This document shows positions 25,931 through 36,090 of a stretch of 64,000 nt of DNA, in pieces. Location: NCBI GenBank assembly GCA_029262175.1, contig JAJCZV010000036.1:1-64000 (forward strand), given 5' to 3'. The translations under genes and the position numbers were made by a program. Source of the DNA: Gemmatimonadota bacterium (lineage in GTDB: Bacteria; Gemmatimonadota; Gemmatimonadetes; Palauibacterales; Palauibacteraceae). The notes under the pieces are model-generated. The model saw nothing but the letters and a program-made list of their open reading frames with translations. It made no database searches and was not told where the DNA came from. Numbering within the stretch: the first letter of the stretch is position 1; every line of letters starts with the position of its first letter.

Positions 25931-27871
25931 CTAGCGCAGACCGATGCGGTGCCGCCAAACCCACTCCACGCAAAGCAGCGCGACCGCGAGCACGAAGGGC
26001 CACACCGGTCGCGGAGCGCGCACCGCGACATCCGATCTGGCTTGTACGACGGGTGCGATCGAAGCGGCCGCGACCTGTGGGCCGGTCAGCAGCTCGCGGG
26101 CGTCGGGCGCGATCTCGATCGGACGCGTGAACTCGACGACTCCGTCCGGGCCCGTCGTTTTGACGCGTGCTTCGTACGTCCCCAGTTCTAGCACCGGCCC
26201 GGTAACCCGCGTGGGCGGATCCGACCAGACTTCGCGCCAAACTTCCGCGCCGGCATCATCGAGTAGCGTGATCTCGAGGTCCGAGGCGCCCGGACGTACG
26301 CGCCAAACGGGGGGGCGTCCAACGGCAGGCGACCCCTCGAGGGCGGCGAGCTGAGGCGTGGAGCCTTCCACGAGCCAGCCGACGATTCCGCTGAAGGCCG
26401 CCTCGTACACGCGCTTCGGCGCTCCGCCGCGGAGCGCCCACCGCCACCACTCCGAGGCTGCGGACACGGCCCAGCGCCGATCTCCGCGCTCCCCAGCCGA
26501 GAGCAGCGGGCGTCCCTCCCCGCGGCGATTTCGGTTGGCGTTCAGGATCGTCCAACGGCCGGGTGGATCGAGGGCGTACAGATCGCGAACGGGCGGAAGC
26601 GCGTCCAGATCGGCCTCGAGAAGCAGCCCCGATGCCGGGCTCGCCGGAATCGGCGGCGTCGCGTACCACTCGCCAGGCAGCGGCCCAGACACCCGGACGC
26701 CGGCACCCGGGACCTCGCCGGGCCCCTTCGCCAAGGTCAGCACGCGCGAGTGATTCCGCATGGCCGTGGCGAGCCAGCCCGGCAGGCTTTCCGGCGCACC
26801 CTGAACCACCAGCAGCCGCGACCCGCGGAGGGCGCGCCGCACCCGCGCTTCATCGACGATGCGCGGGCCCGCCGACATCTCCACGTACCGCCCGTCCTGG
26901 AGACGAAGAAATCCATGAGCGCCGCCCAGGACCAGTCGACCCAGAGCCGGCACCAGGAACCGAGCTTCCCAATCCGGGGCGGTCGAGATCATCACCGCCC
27001 CGCCGGCGGACTCGGAAACCTCCACCCACGCGCCGGCCCGATCCGAGACGCCGAGCGGGTCGACAGGGTCCACCAGCACCGCTTCCAAACGCTGCCAGAC
27101 AGGCTCGTCGTCGGGATTCGAGGGCACGAACGAGAGCTCCACGCGACCCGTTCGACCCGGCGCGGGCCGCTCGGCTGTCGCCGTGGCGAGGACGGCGTCG
27201 TCGTGTCGCAACTCGACGCTCACGCTATCTGGCAGCGATGTGGGATCGCCCCCGGCCACCAACTCGACCGTCACTCGTACCGTATCCCCCGAGCGCGCTC
27301 GGTCTGGCGCCCTCAAATCTGCGACGCCGACGCGCGCGACCTCGGCGGACGTACGGATCTCACGAACGCCGAGCCCCAGTCGCTGGGCGGCGGCCAGCGC
27401 TTCCGCGCGATCCAGCAGGTCCCCGTCCGTGATCACCCAAACGCTATCGGCCCCCCCGAGCCGCGCGGCTTGGATCGCCGGTTCCAACCGGCTCCGGTCA
27501 TGAGTGGCCGTGAGACCCTCGATCGAATCGAGTCGCGCTGGTGTCGGGGCGTCGCCAAACACGTAGATCCGGTCTGGGTTCAGCGCCCGTAGCTCCGCTC
27601 GCGCGGAATCCAAGCGGGTGTTCGCCGCCCCCGGACGAGCTGGGAGAGACATGCTGCGGGAGAGGTCGAGAAGCGCCACCCGAGTGGGAGCCCCGACCGT
27701 GCGTCCGCCAAGCGACGGAAGCGATAGTCCGCCGAGGATCAGAAAGATGGCCAACGCCCGAATCGCCGCGGGAGCACTCCGGCCGGCGACCCGCTCTTCG
27801 CGAGCCCCATAGGCCCAGGCGGCCACGACAACCGCGATGAGCGCGCATCCAAGCCAAACGGCAACGCTCAT
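25931..27871 (-). CDS. VWA-like (BatA-type) membrane protein of unknown function
   Basis: 646 residues. An N-terminal helix is followed by a second hydrophobic segment (IRALAIFLILGGLSLPSL), then a von Willebrand A-like domain opening with VALLDLSRSMSLP, where DxSxS could form a metal-binding MIDAS. The centre is a large beta-rich periplasmic region. The C-terminus is a final helix (PFVLAVALLCVEWVW) and a basic tail. This matches BatA/aerotolerance-like proteins. It sits between the M23 peptidase and ftsY; no other bat gene is adjacent. Codon usage looks like its neighbours. No good Shine-Dalgarno precedes the ATG. Confidence 0.7.
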   Translation of the reverse strand: MSVAVWLGCALIAVVVAAWAYGAREERVAGRSAPAAIRALAIFLILGGLSLPSLGGRTVGAPTRVALLDLSRSMSLPARPGAANTRLDSARAELRALNPDRIYVFGDAPTPARLDSIEGLTATHDRSRLEPAIQAARLGGADSVWVITDGDLLDRAEALAAAQRLGLGVREIRTSAEVARVGVADLRAPDRARSGDTVRVTVELVAGGDPTSLPDSVSVELRHDDAVLATATAERPAPGRTGRVELSFVPSNPDDEPVWQRLEAVLVDPVDPLGVSDRAGAWVEVSESAGGAVMISTAPDWEARFLVPALGRLVLGGAHGFLRLQDGRYVEMSAGPRIVDEARVRRALRGSRLLVVQGAPESLPGWLATAMRNHSRVLTLAKGPGEVPGAGVRVSGPLPGEWYATPPIPASPASGLLLEADLDALPPVRDLYALDPPGRWTILNANRNRRGEGRPLLSAGERGDRRWAVSAASEWWRWALRGGAPKRVYEAAFSGIVGWLVEGSTPQLAALEGSPAVGRPPVWRVRPGASDLEITLLDDAGAEVWREVWSDPPTRVTGPVLELGTYEARVKTTGPDGVVEFTRPIEIAPDARELLTGPQVAAASIAPVVQARSDVAVRAPRPVWPFVLAVALLCVEWVWRHRIGLR

Positions 27872-27969
27872 GGGCGGGAGATGGGAAGGATTCGGGGTTG
27901 GATCACGAAGTACGCCGGCTGGAGAGGTTCCGTTGTTTCACTGGAACATTCTATCCGTTGGCGCGCAGA

Positions 27970-28037
27970 CCACGCGACTGTGGGCGCGCACCGACATGCT
28001 ACCTGGCCCCCAAGCCACGCGACTCCTGGGGCGCACC
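27970..28037. repeat. Pair of 23-bp direct repeats between the VWA and M23 genes
   Basis: Two copies, 27970-27992 and 28015-28037, begin CCACGCGACT and end GCGCACC, matching at 19 of 23 positions with a 45-bp period. They occupy most of the right half of the 190-bp space. No open frame or hairpin with a T-tract explains them. They may be a protein-binding site or a remnant duplication. Confidence 0.55.
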
Positions 28038-28061
28038 TCCGTGACTCCGAAGGTCCTGACG

Positions 28062-29354
28062 CTAGTCCTGCGTTCGTCGTCCCGCGACCGCGATGCCGGT
28101 GCCCGGCATGGGGAGAAGCCGAAGGCGAGATAGAGACAACTCGCTCCTGGCCATGAACACCTCGCGCTGCTCGTCAGGCACCGGCTCGGCGCGCGGGAAA
28201 TTCATCCGGGCCGGGTTCACCTGTCTCCCGCCCTGGAGGAACTCGTAGTGCAGGTGTGCGCCAGTAGCGAGGCCACTGGACCCTACGTACCCGATCACCT
28301 GACCCTGCTCGACCTGGACGCCGCTACGCACGCCGCGAGCGATCCCGCTCAGATGGGCGTATCGCGTCCGCAAGTTGTTGACGTGCCGGACTTCGATCGC
28401 CGTACCATACCCACCCCACGGTCCCGCTCGCGTGATCCGGCCTGCTCCGGTGGATCGGACCGGCGTCCCCCGAGACGCACCGTAGTCGACCCCCAGATGC
28501 GGTCGTGTGCGTCTGAGAACGGGGTGGAAGCGACGGAGATTGAACCCGCTCGTCATGCGGGCGAGATCGAGCGGAGCCAGCAGAAACTCTCCCCGTAGGG
28601 CTTCTCCGGCCTCGTCATAGTATTCGACCGGCGCTTCTTCGTCCGCTTGAAAACGAACCGCGACCAGTTCGCGGGTGTCGTTTCGGAACTCCGCCGCGAG
28701 CACCTTGGCGGATCGGATGGAACCGTCCGGCCGTACCTCGCGAGCGATCAAGACCCGATACGCATCATTGGTCCGGATGTCGCGCCAAAAATCGACCTGC
28801 CATGCGAACATTTGGGAGAGTCGGAACACGACATCGTGCAACTCCCCCGGTCCCAAGCGATCGACATCGCCGGACAACTCGGCATCGTAGAGATTCGAAC
28901 CCACCAACCCGGCCAGCCGAATCGTATCGCGTCGGATAGGTACGGAGTCCAGCCGCGCGTTCCAAGGCCGCGGCCCGTCGGGCTCCGCCAAGAGGTGCAG
29001 TGTGCGGTCGCGATCCAGCCGGAGGCTGATCCGCAGCGGCCCTTCGTCGGGCCGACTCGCCAGCTGGATCTCGGTACCTGGACGAAAGCGCCGGACGCTT
29101 TCGAACTCTTCGATCGCGGCCACGACTTCCAGGATCTGTTGACCGCTCAACCCGTGCGTGTCGAAGACATCGCCCAGCGTTTCGCCAGACTCCAGGCTAT
29201 GGACGACAGTCACCGGGGCGGGCGGAGTCGGCACATCGACGACTTTGATCGCGACTTCACCACCGCAGCCAGCCGCCGCGAGACACGCGCCGACGGCCAG
29301 TGCAGTGACATAAGTCGTGTTCCTACGTCGTCTTTCCAAGCGAACTCCAACCAA
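28062..29354 (-). CDS. M23-family metallopeptidase lipoprotein (murein hydrolase or division regulator)
   Basis: 430 residues starting at TTG; no ATG or GTG precedes the signal peptide, whose lipobox is AAAGC. A LysM-like or GDXD-type segment (HSLESGETLGDVFDTHGLS) near residue 50 precedes the catalytic domain. LytM motifs are complete: HLGVDYG (His286, Asp290), RYAHLS (His334) and HLHYEF (His367, His369), so it should be a zinc endopeptidase of the peptide cross-bridge. Directly downstream of ftsZ, it is a good candidate for septal wall splitting, acting from the outer or inner membrane surface. Confidence 0.9.
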   Translation of the reverse strand: MVGVRLERRRRNTTYVTALAVGACLAAAGCGGEVAIKVVDVPTPPAPVTVVHSLESGETLGDVFDTHGLSGQQILEVVAAIEEFESVRRFRPGTEIQLASRPDEGPLRISLRLDRDRTLHLLAEPDGPRPWNARLDSVPIRRDTIRLAGLVGSNLYDAELSGDVDRLGPGELHDVVFRLSQMFAWQVDFWRDIRTNDAYRVLIAREVRPDGSIRSAKVLAAEFRNDTRELVAVRFQADEEAPVEYYDEAGEALRGEFLLAPLDLARMTSGFNLRRFHPVLRRTRPHLGVDYGASRGTPVRSTGAGRITRAGPWGGYGTAIEVRHVNNLRTRYAHLSGIARGVRSGVQVEQGQVIGYVGSSGLATGAHLHYEFLQGGRQVNPARMNFPRAEPVPDEQREVFMARSELSLSRLRLLPMPGTGIAVAGRRTQD

Positions 29355-29395
29355 GCGATCCGTCGGAGTCGTCCATCTCGGTCGACCCAGAGGGA

Positions 29396-30619
29396 TCAGT
29401 CCATCTGTCTTCTAATAAACGTCGGGATCTCCAGATCCTCCGACCCTTCGCCGGAATCGTTCCAGAGTTCCTCGCCGGGCTCGGCATCGACCGGCGCACC
29501 CTCCTCCATCGCGAGGCCGTCGACCGGCTCCGGAACCACCAGCCTCGGTCCCGGCGCTTCTTCGAATCTAGACCCGATGACGACGCGGCTCGTCGGAACT
29601 TCCACGACGCCGTCATACCCCGTATGCGACTCCACCGGAAGCGGCTCATCCTCTTCGACCGGCTCGCCGAAACCGGTCGCGATCACCGTTACCCGCAAGG
29701 CGGCTTCGAGTTCGGGTTCGTGGACGACACCGAAGATCATCTCGCCTTCTTCACCCGCGGCCTCTTGGATGATCGAGTTGATGGTCGTCACCTCGTCGAT
29801 CGTCATGTCCGGCCCGCCGGTAATATTGACAAGCACGCCGGTGGCGCCGTTGATGGATACGTTGTCGAGCAGAGGTGAGCAAATGGCCTGCTGGGCCGCA
29901 TCCACTGCGCGATCGTCTCCGGACGCGCTGCCCGTCCCCATGAGCGCAGCGCCACGATTCGACATCACGGTTCTGACATCCGCGAAGTCAACGTTCACAT
30001 CTCCCGTCACCGAGATCAAATCCGAGATCCCCTGTGTCGCGTGAAGCAGGACCTCGTCCGCTTTCTTGAGTGCTTCCCGGAACGTCGTGTCCTTGCCGAC
30101 AACCGCGAGCAGGCGTTCGTTTGGCACTACGATCATCGTGTCGACGGCGCGCCGGAGTTCGCGCAGACCCATTTCTGCGTGTCGCATCCGCTTCTTGCCT
30201 TCGAAGTGGAACGGGCGCGTGACGATCGCGATGCAGAGGGCGCCCATTTCTCGCGCCATCCGACCGATCACCGGAGCAGCCCCCGTGCCCGTGCCGCCGC
30301 CCATCCCGGCCGTCACGAAGACGAGGTCGGCGCCCTGTAGGGCGCTCTTGATTTCATCCTCGCTCTCGGCGATCGCTTGACGGCCGATTTCGGGGCGTGC
30401 ACCCGCGCCCAGGCCGCGCGTCAGCTGCTTCCCGATCTGAATCTTTATGTGCGAATTGGAATTCTGAAGCGCCTGAAGGTCCGTGTTGGCAGCAATGAAC
30501 TCGACGCCCTCCAACTTCTCGTCGATCATTCGGTTTACCGCGTTGCCGCCTGCTCCGCCGACACCCACGACCTTCATTCGCGCATTGCGCGCCATGCTGT
30601 CATCGAACTCGAAGACCAT
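29396..30619 (-). CDS. ftsZ: Cell division protein FtsZ
   Basis: 407 residues from the ATG at 30619, preceded by a GGGAG Shine-Dalgarno; the frame is open 48 bases further up. The tubulin signature [10 protein letters not shown] lies at 107-116, and [14 protein letters not shown] near residue 18 is the first nucleotide loop. A variable linker leads to the conserved tail [10 protein letters not shown], the docking site for FtsA and other partners. It polymerises into the division ring. It follows ftsA by 70 bp. Confidence 0.98.
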   Translation of the reverse strand: MVFEFDDSMARNARMKVVGVGGAGGNAVNRMIDEKLEGVEFIAANTDLQALQNSNSHIKIQIGKQLTRGLGAGARPEIGRQAIAESEDEIKSALQGADLVFVTAGMGGGTGTGAAPVIGRMAREMGALCIAIVTRPFHFEGKKRMRHAEMGLRELRRAVDTMIVVPNERLLAVVGKDTTFREALKKADEVLLHATQGISDLISVTGDVNVDFADVRTVMSNRGAALMGTGSASGDDRAVDAAQQAICSPLLDNVSINGATGVLVNITGGPDMTIDEVTTINSIIQEAAGEEGEMIFGVVHEPELEAALRVTVIATGFGEPVEEDEPLPVESHTGYDGVVEVPTSRVVIGSRFEEAPGPRLVVPEPVDGLAMEEGAPVDAEPGEELWNDSGEGSEDLEIPTFIRRQMD

Positions 30620-30689
30620 TTGCACCACCACTCCCTTTCCCCCGCCTAAGGCCGAGTCTTGTGACACATCTTTTGAGCCGTATTACTCC

Positions 30690-31916
30690 CTAGAAAAACT
30701 CACGCAGCCATCCCCCCACACGAGCGATTGCCCTCGTCGCCCCGGCGAATCCGCCGCTTCGATGCTGCGCTGCACCATACACTGCCAATCCAACAGCCGT
30801 CGCGTGCGAGGGCGCCGCCACGCTTTCTATGGCCCCGGTAAGCCCAGAGCCGGGAATACCAATCCGTACGGGAAGATTAAAAACCGATCGCGCCAGATCG
30901 TCCGTTGCGGGGAGCGCAGCTCCGCCGCCGGTGAGGACGATCCCCGCACCGAGCCGGTCCAAGGCTCCCGCTTCTTCCAGCTCCTCGTAAACCAACCCGA
31001 GAATCTCGTCGAGCCGTTGTTCGATGATATGGGCGAGCAGTTCGCGGCTGACCCGGCGGCCTCCCCCGTGGCTCGGACCGGATACGTCGAGCTGCTCTTT
31101 GGCGTCGACTTCGCTGCGGCGGGCGTTGCCGAAGCGTTGCTTGAGACGGCCCGCTTCTTCTTCGGGCACGCCAAGCCCCCGCGCGATGTCGCGGGTCACG
31201 GTCGAGCCGCCCCAGGGTAGCGTGGCCGCATGGAGCACCCGGCAGCCTGCGTACACGAGCACGTCGGTCCCAGCCCCGCCGATCTCGACCAGCGCCACGC
31301 CGGCTTCGCGTTCCGCGTCCGTGATGACCGCGAGCGAACTCGCCAGCGGCGCCATCACGAGTTCCTCCGGTCGGTATCCGCTGCGGTCCACGACCTTGCT
31401 CAGGTCGCGGCACGCGGTGGAGTCGGCGGTGACGATGCAGACGTCCGACTCCAACCGGGTCGCGATCATGCCGACGGGGTCCTGGATGCCGGCGCGACCG
31501 TCCACCGAGTATTCCTGGCACAGGGCGTGGATCAGTTCGAAACCGGGACGGACGGGGACGGCGCGACCGACTTCCTGAACGCGCTTCACATGGGCAGCGG
31601 TGATTTCGGCGCCAGAGACGGCAACGACGCCGCGCGAGCGGGAGGTCTCCACGTAGGCGCTGGGCACGCCAACGTACGCGGTCTCGACCTCGCGGCCGGC
31701 CATCGCTTCGGCCTGCCCTACCGCTTCTCGGACCGATCCGATCGCGGCTTCGAGGTTCGTGACGGCCGACCCCCTCATCCCCTCAGCACGCGCTTCGCCA
31801 ACCCCCAAAATGGGCAGCGGCTCGTGCGGTTCACGCCCAGAGCGGAACTCGGCGATGACCGCACAGGTCTTCGTCGAGCCGATGTCCACCCCAGCAATCC
31901 CCACCCCTTGTATCAT
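30690..31916 (-). CDS. ftsA: Cell division protein FtsA
   Basis: 408 residues from the ATG at 31916, in an ATGA overlap with ftsQ; the upstream open frame to 32432 is a shadow of ftsQ. The actin-fold phosphate loop VDIGSTKTCAVIAE and the GGGAALP nucleotide loop are present, as is ALVEIGGAGTDVLVY. The C-terminus VGGWLREFF is an amphipathic membrane-targeting helix. It tethers FtsZ to the membrane. Confidence 0.96.
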   Translation of the reverse strand: MIQGVGIAGVDIGSTKTCAVIAEFRSGREPHEPLPILGVGEARAEGMRGSAVTNLEAAIGSVREAVGQAEAMAGREVETAYVGVPSAYVETSRSRGVVAVSGAEITAAHVKRVQEVGRAVPVRPGFELIHALCQEYSVDGRAGIQDPVGMIATRLESDVCIVTADSTACRDLSKVVDRSGYRPEELVMAPLASSLAVITDAEREAGVALVEIGGAGTDVLVYAGCRVLHAATLPWGGSTVTRDIARGLGVPEEEAGRLKQRFGNARRSEVDAKEQLDVSGPSHGGGRRVSRELLAHIIEQRLDEILGLVYEELEEAGALDRLGAGIVLTGGGAALPATDDLARSVFNLPVRIGIPGSGLTGAIESVAAPSHATAVGLAVYGAAQHRSGGFAGATRAIARVGGWLREFF

Positions 31917-32668
31917 CGCCCCTCCACACGCGTTAAGACAACTTGGCCTGTGAAGCGCGCATCCGCACGCGCGACTCTCGGATCCGAGATTTGACCCAGC
32001 GCCAAAGAGACGCGCCGGAGGGCTCGGATCGGCTCGTTTCGAGGCAGGAAAACGACCTCCGCTTCGGCGCTCGGAAGCATCAGGAAACGGTATCCTCCGT
32101 CCTTGGCGTAACCGGCTTCGGAGATCACGGAGACGAACTCCGCGTTCGCCCGATCCAACCGATCGATGACGTTCGCCAGCTCGCGGATGGAAGCATCGAC
32201 GACCAAATCTCCTTCGATCTCGATCAAACCACCGATGACCGGCAAGTCGAGTCGCGCTTCCGAGGGCGCGAGCACTAGCACGCGTCCGTCGGCATTGATG
32301 GGGCGTAGTCTTGGCGTCGAGACCAATGCGACCGGGCGTTTCTCGACCACGGCGATCTCGAGCGCGCGGAAGCCTTGGCGACGGACGGTCGCTTCTCGAA
32401 CCATGGGGTGCGCGCGGACCCGCGCCTCCCACACAAACGGATCATCCCAAACGGAAGCCTCGGGCGTCAGCGCGGCGATGCGCTCGATCTCATCGGGAGC
32501 CACGTAGCGAGTACCGACCACACGTACTTCTCCGACCTGAAAGGCGGGGAGCGTAGCAAGGATCGCAGGTACCCAGACCGGGACGGCGAGGCCGAGTACG
32601 CCGGCGGTCATGACCACGAACAGGCGACGGCGCGAACGCCGAGTGATCTTATCGGCGATGGCGATCAT
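31913..32668 (-). CDS. ftsQ: Cell division protein FtsQ
   Basis: 251 residues: a basic cytoplasmic N-terminus, one membrane helix (about 16-38) and a POTRA domain beginning FQVGEVRVVGTRYVAPDEI. VRAHPMVREATVRR is the typical second POTRA helix/strand. It connects the cytoplasmic ring with the septal wall synthases. The start overlaps the murB stop (ATGA). Confidence 0.93.
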   Translation of the reverse strand: MIAIADKITRRSRRRLFVVMTAGVLGLAVPVWVPAILATLPAFQVGEVRVVGTRYVAPDEIERIAALTPEASVWDDPFVWEARVRAHPMVREATVRRQGFRALEIAVVEKRPVALVSTPRLRPINADGRVLVLAPSEARLDLPVIGGLIEIEGDLVVDASIRELANVIDRLDRANAEFVSVISEAGYAKDGGYRFLMLPSAEAEVVFLPRNEPIRALRRVSLALGQISDPRVARADARFTGQVVLTRVEGR

Positions 32669-33558
32669 ACGGCCCCCACTTCAGCGAGTCGGTCGGCTTC
32701 AAATCCCCAGAATCGGATCTCGGGTTCGAGCCAGAGACCAAAGTGAACATGGGCCCGCTTTCGCGTTTCGATCATCAAGTCGAGCACGTCTTCGGCCATC
32801 GCGTCGCCAAGATTGACGATAAAGTTCGCGTGTCGTTCGGCAATCTGAGCGCCGCCGGATCTTGCACCGCGCATCCCGACTTCATCGACGATCTGCCACG
32901 CCGAAGGATGGGGGGATTCAGGGTTCTTCCAGGTCGAACCAACCGAGGGCAGATCGTAGACTTGGTCGTTGACCTTACGCTCGCGAAAATTGAAGTGGGC
33001 CTCCCGGATCGCGCCTGGATCCCCTTCCTTCGTCTCAAAACGAGCTGCCACGAACACCCAATTCTCCGGAACCGAAACGCGTCGATAAGACGGCTGCGCC
33101 TCTTCTGGCGTGAGCCGAACGAGTTCTCCCGACGGCGTCACCGCGTCCACCCATTCGACTCGATCCCACAGCCACTCGTTCCGTGCGCCCGCGTTCATTC
33201 GCAGACCCCCGCCGACGGTACCCGGCACGGCTTCGAGAAAATGGAATCCGACTCTCGCCGATTTCCTCGCCGCTCCAGCAAGGGCCGGGAGCTTCGTTGC
33301 AGCTCCGGCGCGGATCGCGCCGTCTTCCACCTCGAGCCCGCCGAACTCGCCACCAAGCACGAGGACAGGAGCCCGGAGCCCGGCTTCCGAGATGAGAATA
33401 TTGGCGCCGGTCCCCAGGACTTCGTACGGGGCCTCGCCAAGATCGCCGAAAAGATCTCGGAGCTCGTCGAGATTCTGCGGGCGGGCCAGTCGGTCGGCCG
33501 GCCCTCCAATACGATAGCGGGCGAGCGTCGCCAATCGGACGTCATGTTCCCACCGCAT
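32665..33558 (-). CDS. murB: UDP-N-acetylenolpyruvoylglucosamine reductase MurB
   Basis: 297 residues from the ATG at 33558, overlapping the murC tail by 17 bases; the longer frame is a murC shadow. FAD-binding signatures are YRIGGPADRL, VLGTGANILIS and AVPGTVGGGLRMNAGA. The active-site Ser lies in PSVGSTWKNP. It reduces enolpyruvyl-UDP-GlcNAc to UDP-MurNAc with NADPH. Confidence 0.96.
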   Translation of the reverse strand: MRWEHDVRLATLARYRIGGPADRLARPQNLDELRDLFGDLGEAPYEVLGTGANILISEAGLRAPVLVLGGEFGGLEVEDGAIRAGAATKLPALAGAARKSARVGFHFLEAVPGTVGGGLRMNAGARNEWLWDRVEWVDAVTPSGELVRLTPEEAQPSYRRVSVPENWVFVAARFETKEGDPGAIREAHFNFRERKVNDQVYDLPSVGSTWKNPESPHPSAWQIVDEVGMRGARSGGAQIAERHANFIVNLGDAMAEDVLDLMIETRKRAHVHFGLWLEPEIRFWGFEADRLAEVGAV

Positions 33559-34942
33559 CGTCCGCCAACCTTTCTGCGACCTCATGTGCCACGGTCGTGA
33601 CGTCGCCCGCGCCCATGAACACGAGGACGCGACGTCCCTGGTCTCGTTGATGGACCAGGTCGCGGGCAGCCTGCCGCTCAATGTGCGAGACGGCCGCGCC
33701 AGCGGCTCCTACGATGAGATCTGAACTCACTCCATCGATCGGCTCTTCACGGGCCGGGTAAATGGGCAGCACCCAAGCTTCGTCAGCTTTCTCGAGCGAG
33801 GCCGCGAACTCGGCCGCGAAGTCGCGCGTGCGCGTATACAGGTGAGGTTGGAAAACGACGCTCAGTGCGGTCTCCGGATACGCATCGCGCAGCGCGGCAA
33901 TCGACGCAGCGACTTCGGTCGGGTGGTGCGCGTAGTCGTCGAAGACGATGAGATCGCCCCGGGTACCGAGAAGTTCGAGTCGCCGACCGATGCCTCGGAA
34001 CGACTCCAGACCGCCAGCGATGGCCTCGGGATCGCCACCAAGCAAGAGGTTCGCACAGAACGCGGCGGCGGCGTTCTGTTGATTGTGACGACCCGGGACC
34101 GCCAATCGTACGTCTACGGATCCGTCGGGCCAAAGGAATCGGCACGCGCTCGCATCCAGGCGCTCGATGCGGCACCAGGCGTCCGGAGAGAACCCGTATC
34201 CCCGACCTGAGCCAAGCGCACTCGCAAGCGAGGCAGCACCCTCGTCATCGGCGCAGTACAACAGCCCGTGCCGGTCGGTCGCGCGCTCGGAGAACTGTCG
34301 AAATGCGGTGCGGACCCCGTCGAAATCGCCGTACGTATCGAGGTGTTCGGCCTCGAGCGAGCTGACCACGGCGAGGGCCGGGTCGAGCTCCAGGAACGAT
34401 CGGTCGAACTCATCGGCCTCGACGATGGCCGGCCCCGAGCCGAGCCGGGTAAAGCCCCTCCAATTTGCCACCATCCCCCCGACGAGCACGACCGGATCGA
34501 GGCCGGCTGCCTCGGCGGCGATCCCCGTCATCCCGGTGATCGTGGTCTTGCCGTGCGTACCCGCGATGCCCACGAGGATCCGCCGGTTGAGGAGCGCGCC
34601 CAGCGCCTGCGCCCGTCGAAGCACCGGCACGCCGCGTTCGTTCGCGGCTCGAATCTCGTCCGCATCCGTCGAAACGGCGGACGTACGGATCACCAGGTCG
34701 ATGCCCGCGGAGTGACCCGCGTCGTGACCCGAGGCCACGGGGATTCCCAATCCAGCGAGTTCGTCCAAGCCGTTGGCTCCGCCGCGATCGCAACCGGAAA
34801 CGTCATACCCCGCGTCCTGGAGCAATACCGCGAGTCCGCGCATGCCGGCCCCTCCCACGCCCATCAGATGCACCCGGGCCCCAGCCGGCGGGAGGTCAGC
34901 GGCGGTCGGGAGCCGGGTCACGGCTGCGTGGACGGGGTTCAT
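33542..34942 (-). CDS. murC: UDP-N-acetylmuramate-L-alanine ligase MurC
   Basis: 466 residues from the ATG at 34942 in an ATGA overlap with murG. The N-terminal GVGGAGMRGLA replaces the more usual GxGGxGMSxxA. The ATP loop is GIAGTHGKTTITGM, followed by EADEFDRSFL and DDYAHHPTEV. It adds L-Ala to UDP-MurNAc, the first residue of the stem peptide. Confidence 0.96.
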   Translation of the reverse strand: MNPVHAAVTRLPTAADLPPAGARVHLMGVGGAGMRGLAVLLQDAGYDVSGCDRGGANGLDELAGLGIPVASGHDAGHSAGIDLVIRTSAVSTDADEIRAANERGVPVLRRAQALGALLNRRILVGIAGTHGKTTITGMTGIAAEAAGLDPVVLVGGMVANWRGFTRLGSGPAIVEADEFDRSFLELDPALAVVSSLEAEHLDTYGDFDGVRTAFRQFSERATDRHGLLYCADDEGAASLASALGSGRGYGFSPDAWCRIERLDASACRFLWPDGSVDVRLAVPGRHNQQNAAAAFCANLLLGGDPEAIAGGLESFRGIGRRLELLGTRGDLIVFDDYAHHPTEVAASIAALRDAYPETALSVVFQPHLYTRTRDFAAEFAASLEKADEAWVLPIYPAREEPIDGVSSDLIVGAAGAAVSHIERQAARDLVHQRDQGRRVLVFMGAGDVTTVAHEVAERLADDAVGT

Positions 34943-36087
34943 ACCGCCGTCCGTTCGAGCAGATCGAGGAGTCGCTCTGCGATCCGGACCGCAGCGTCGG
35001 GCCGGCCGCGCGCTTGGGCTGCCGCGGCCATGCGCGCGATCCGCTCCGAGTCCGACAGGATCTCGCCGCAGAGCGCCCACAACTCGCCCGGGGCAAGATC
35101 TCGTTCCTCGCGCACTTCTGCTGCCCCCGCATCGCGAAGCGCCACCGCGTTGGCCGTTTGATGTCCGCCGGCCGCGGCCGGGAACGGGACAAACAGGGCT
35201 GGCCGACCAGCCGCGCAGAGCTCGGCAACGAGCATGGCCCCCGAACGGCTGAGGGCGAGGGTTACGCGGTCCAGTTGCCGACCCAGGTCTGGGATGAAGG
35301 GGACGACTCGAATTCGATCCGACCATGGGAGTTGCTGGACTCGCGCGCTCACTTCGGCGGCGTGATCGGGTCCCGCAACCCAAACGACTGACAAGTCCGC
35401 CGGCCAGGTGCCGATCTCCGATACGGTCTCCGCAGACGCGGCCCGCTCCAAGTCCGCCAACAGACACCGATTCAGACCTCGGGCACCCTGGCTGCCGCCC
35501 ACTACGAGAAGGACCCGTCCTTCGGGCCAATCGTAGTCGTCCGCTCTGGACCGGTCGGCGGAGGAAGACCTCGGCGAGACCGGGTTACCAAATGCGTGGA
35601 CGGTGGCGCCAGACCGAACCCTCAAGTGCGCCTCCGCTTCGGGGTAACCCAGGTGAATCTGATCGGCCCGTGGCGCAAACATTCGTGTCGCCAGCCCCGG
35701 TTTCGCGTTCTGTTCTTGAAGCGCGACCCGCCGTCCGGTCCGGTGACCCCACGCCAGGGCAGGAGCGGCCACATAGCCGCCGGTGCCGAGCACGAGGTCC
35801 GGCTCGAACTCGCCAAACGTCCTCCGGAGTCCCCGCCACACTCGAGGTGCGCTCGCGAAGAAGCGCCAGTTTCGCCAAGGCCGCTGTCGGAAGAGCGGTT
35901 GGACTTCGAGAAGTCGGAAGTCATACCCGGTGCCGGGAAGGACGTCACCTTCGATCCCGCGTTTACCGCCCAAGAAGAAGCATTCGACGCTCGGCTCCAG
36001 TTGCGTCAGCGCCTCCGCGATGTTGAGCGCCGGGTAGAGATGTCCACCCGTCCCCCCACCCGCGAGCAAGACCCTCGGCGGTACCAC
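34939..36087 (-). CDS. murG: Undecaprenyldiphospho-muramoylpentapeptide beta-N-acetylglucosaminyltransferase MurG
   Basis: 382 residues from a GTG, three bases after ftsW. GGGTGGHLYPALNIAE is the first G loop, LVVGGSQGARGLN the second and ALSRSGAMLVAELCAAGRP the UDP-sugar motif. It makes lipid II at the inner face of the membrane. Confidence 0.96.
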   Translation of the reverse strand: MVPPRVLLAGGGTGGHLYPALNIAEALTQLEPSVECFFLGGKRGIEGDVLPGTGYDFRLLEVQPLFRQRPWRNWRFFASAPRVWRGLRRTFGEFEPDLVLGTGGYVAAPALAWGHRTGRRVALQEQNAKPGLATRMFAPRADQIHLGYPEAEAHLRVRSGATVHAFGNPVSPRSSSADRSRADDYDWPEGRVLLVVGGSQGARGLNRCLLADLERAASAETVSEIGTWPADLSVVWVAGPDHAAEVSARVQQLPWSDRIRVVPFIPDLGRQLDRVTLALSRSGAMLVAELCAAGRPALFVPFPAAAGGHQTANAVALRDAGAAEVREERDLAPGELWALCGEILSDSERIARMAAAAQARGRPDAAVRIAERLLDLLERTAV

Positions 36088-36090
36088 GAG

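Noticed and set aside
28647..30044. A 465-codon plus-strand frame across the M23-ftsZ junction
   Set aside because: It runs antisense to two certain genes and has low-complexity Ser/Pro content.
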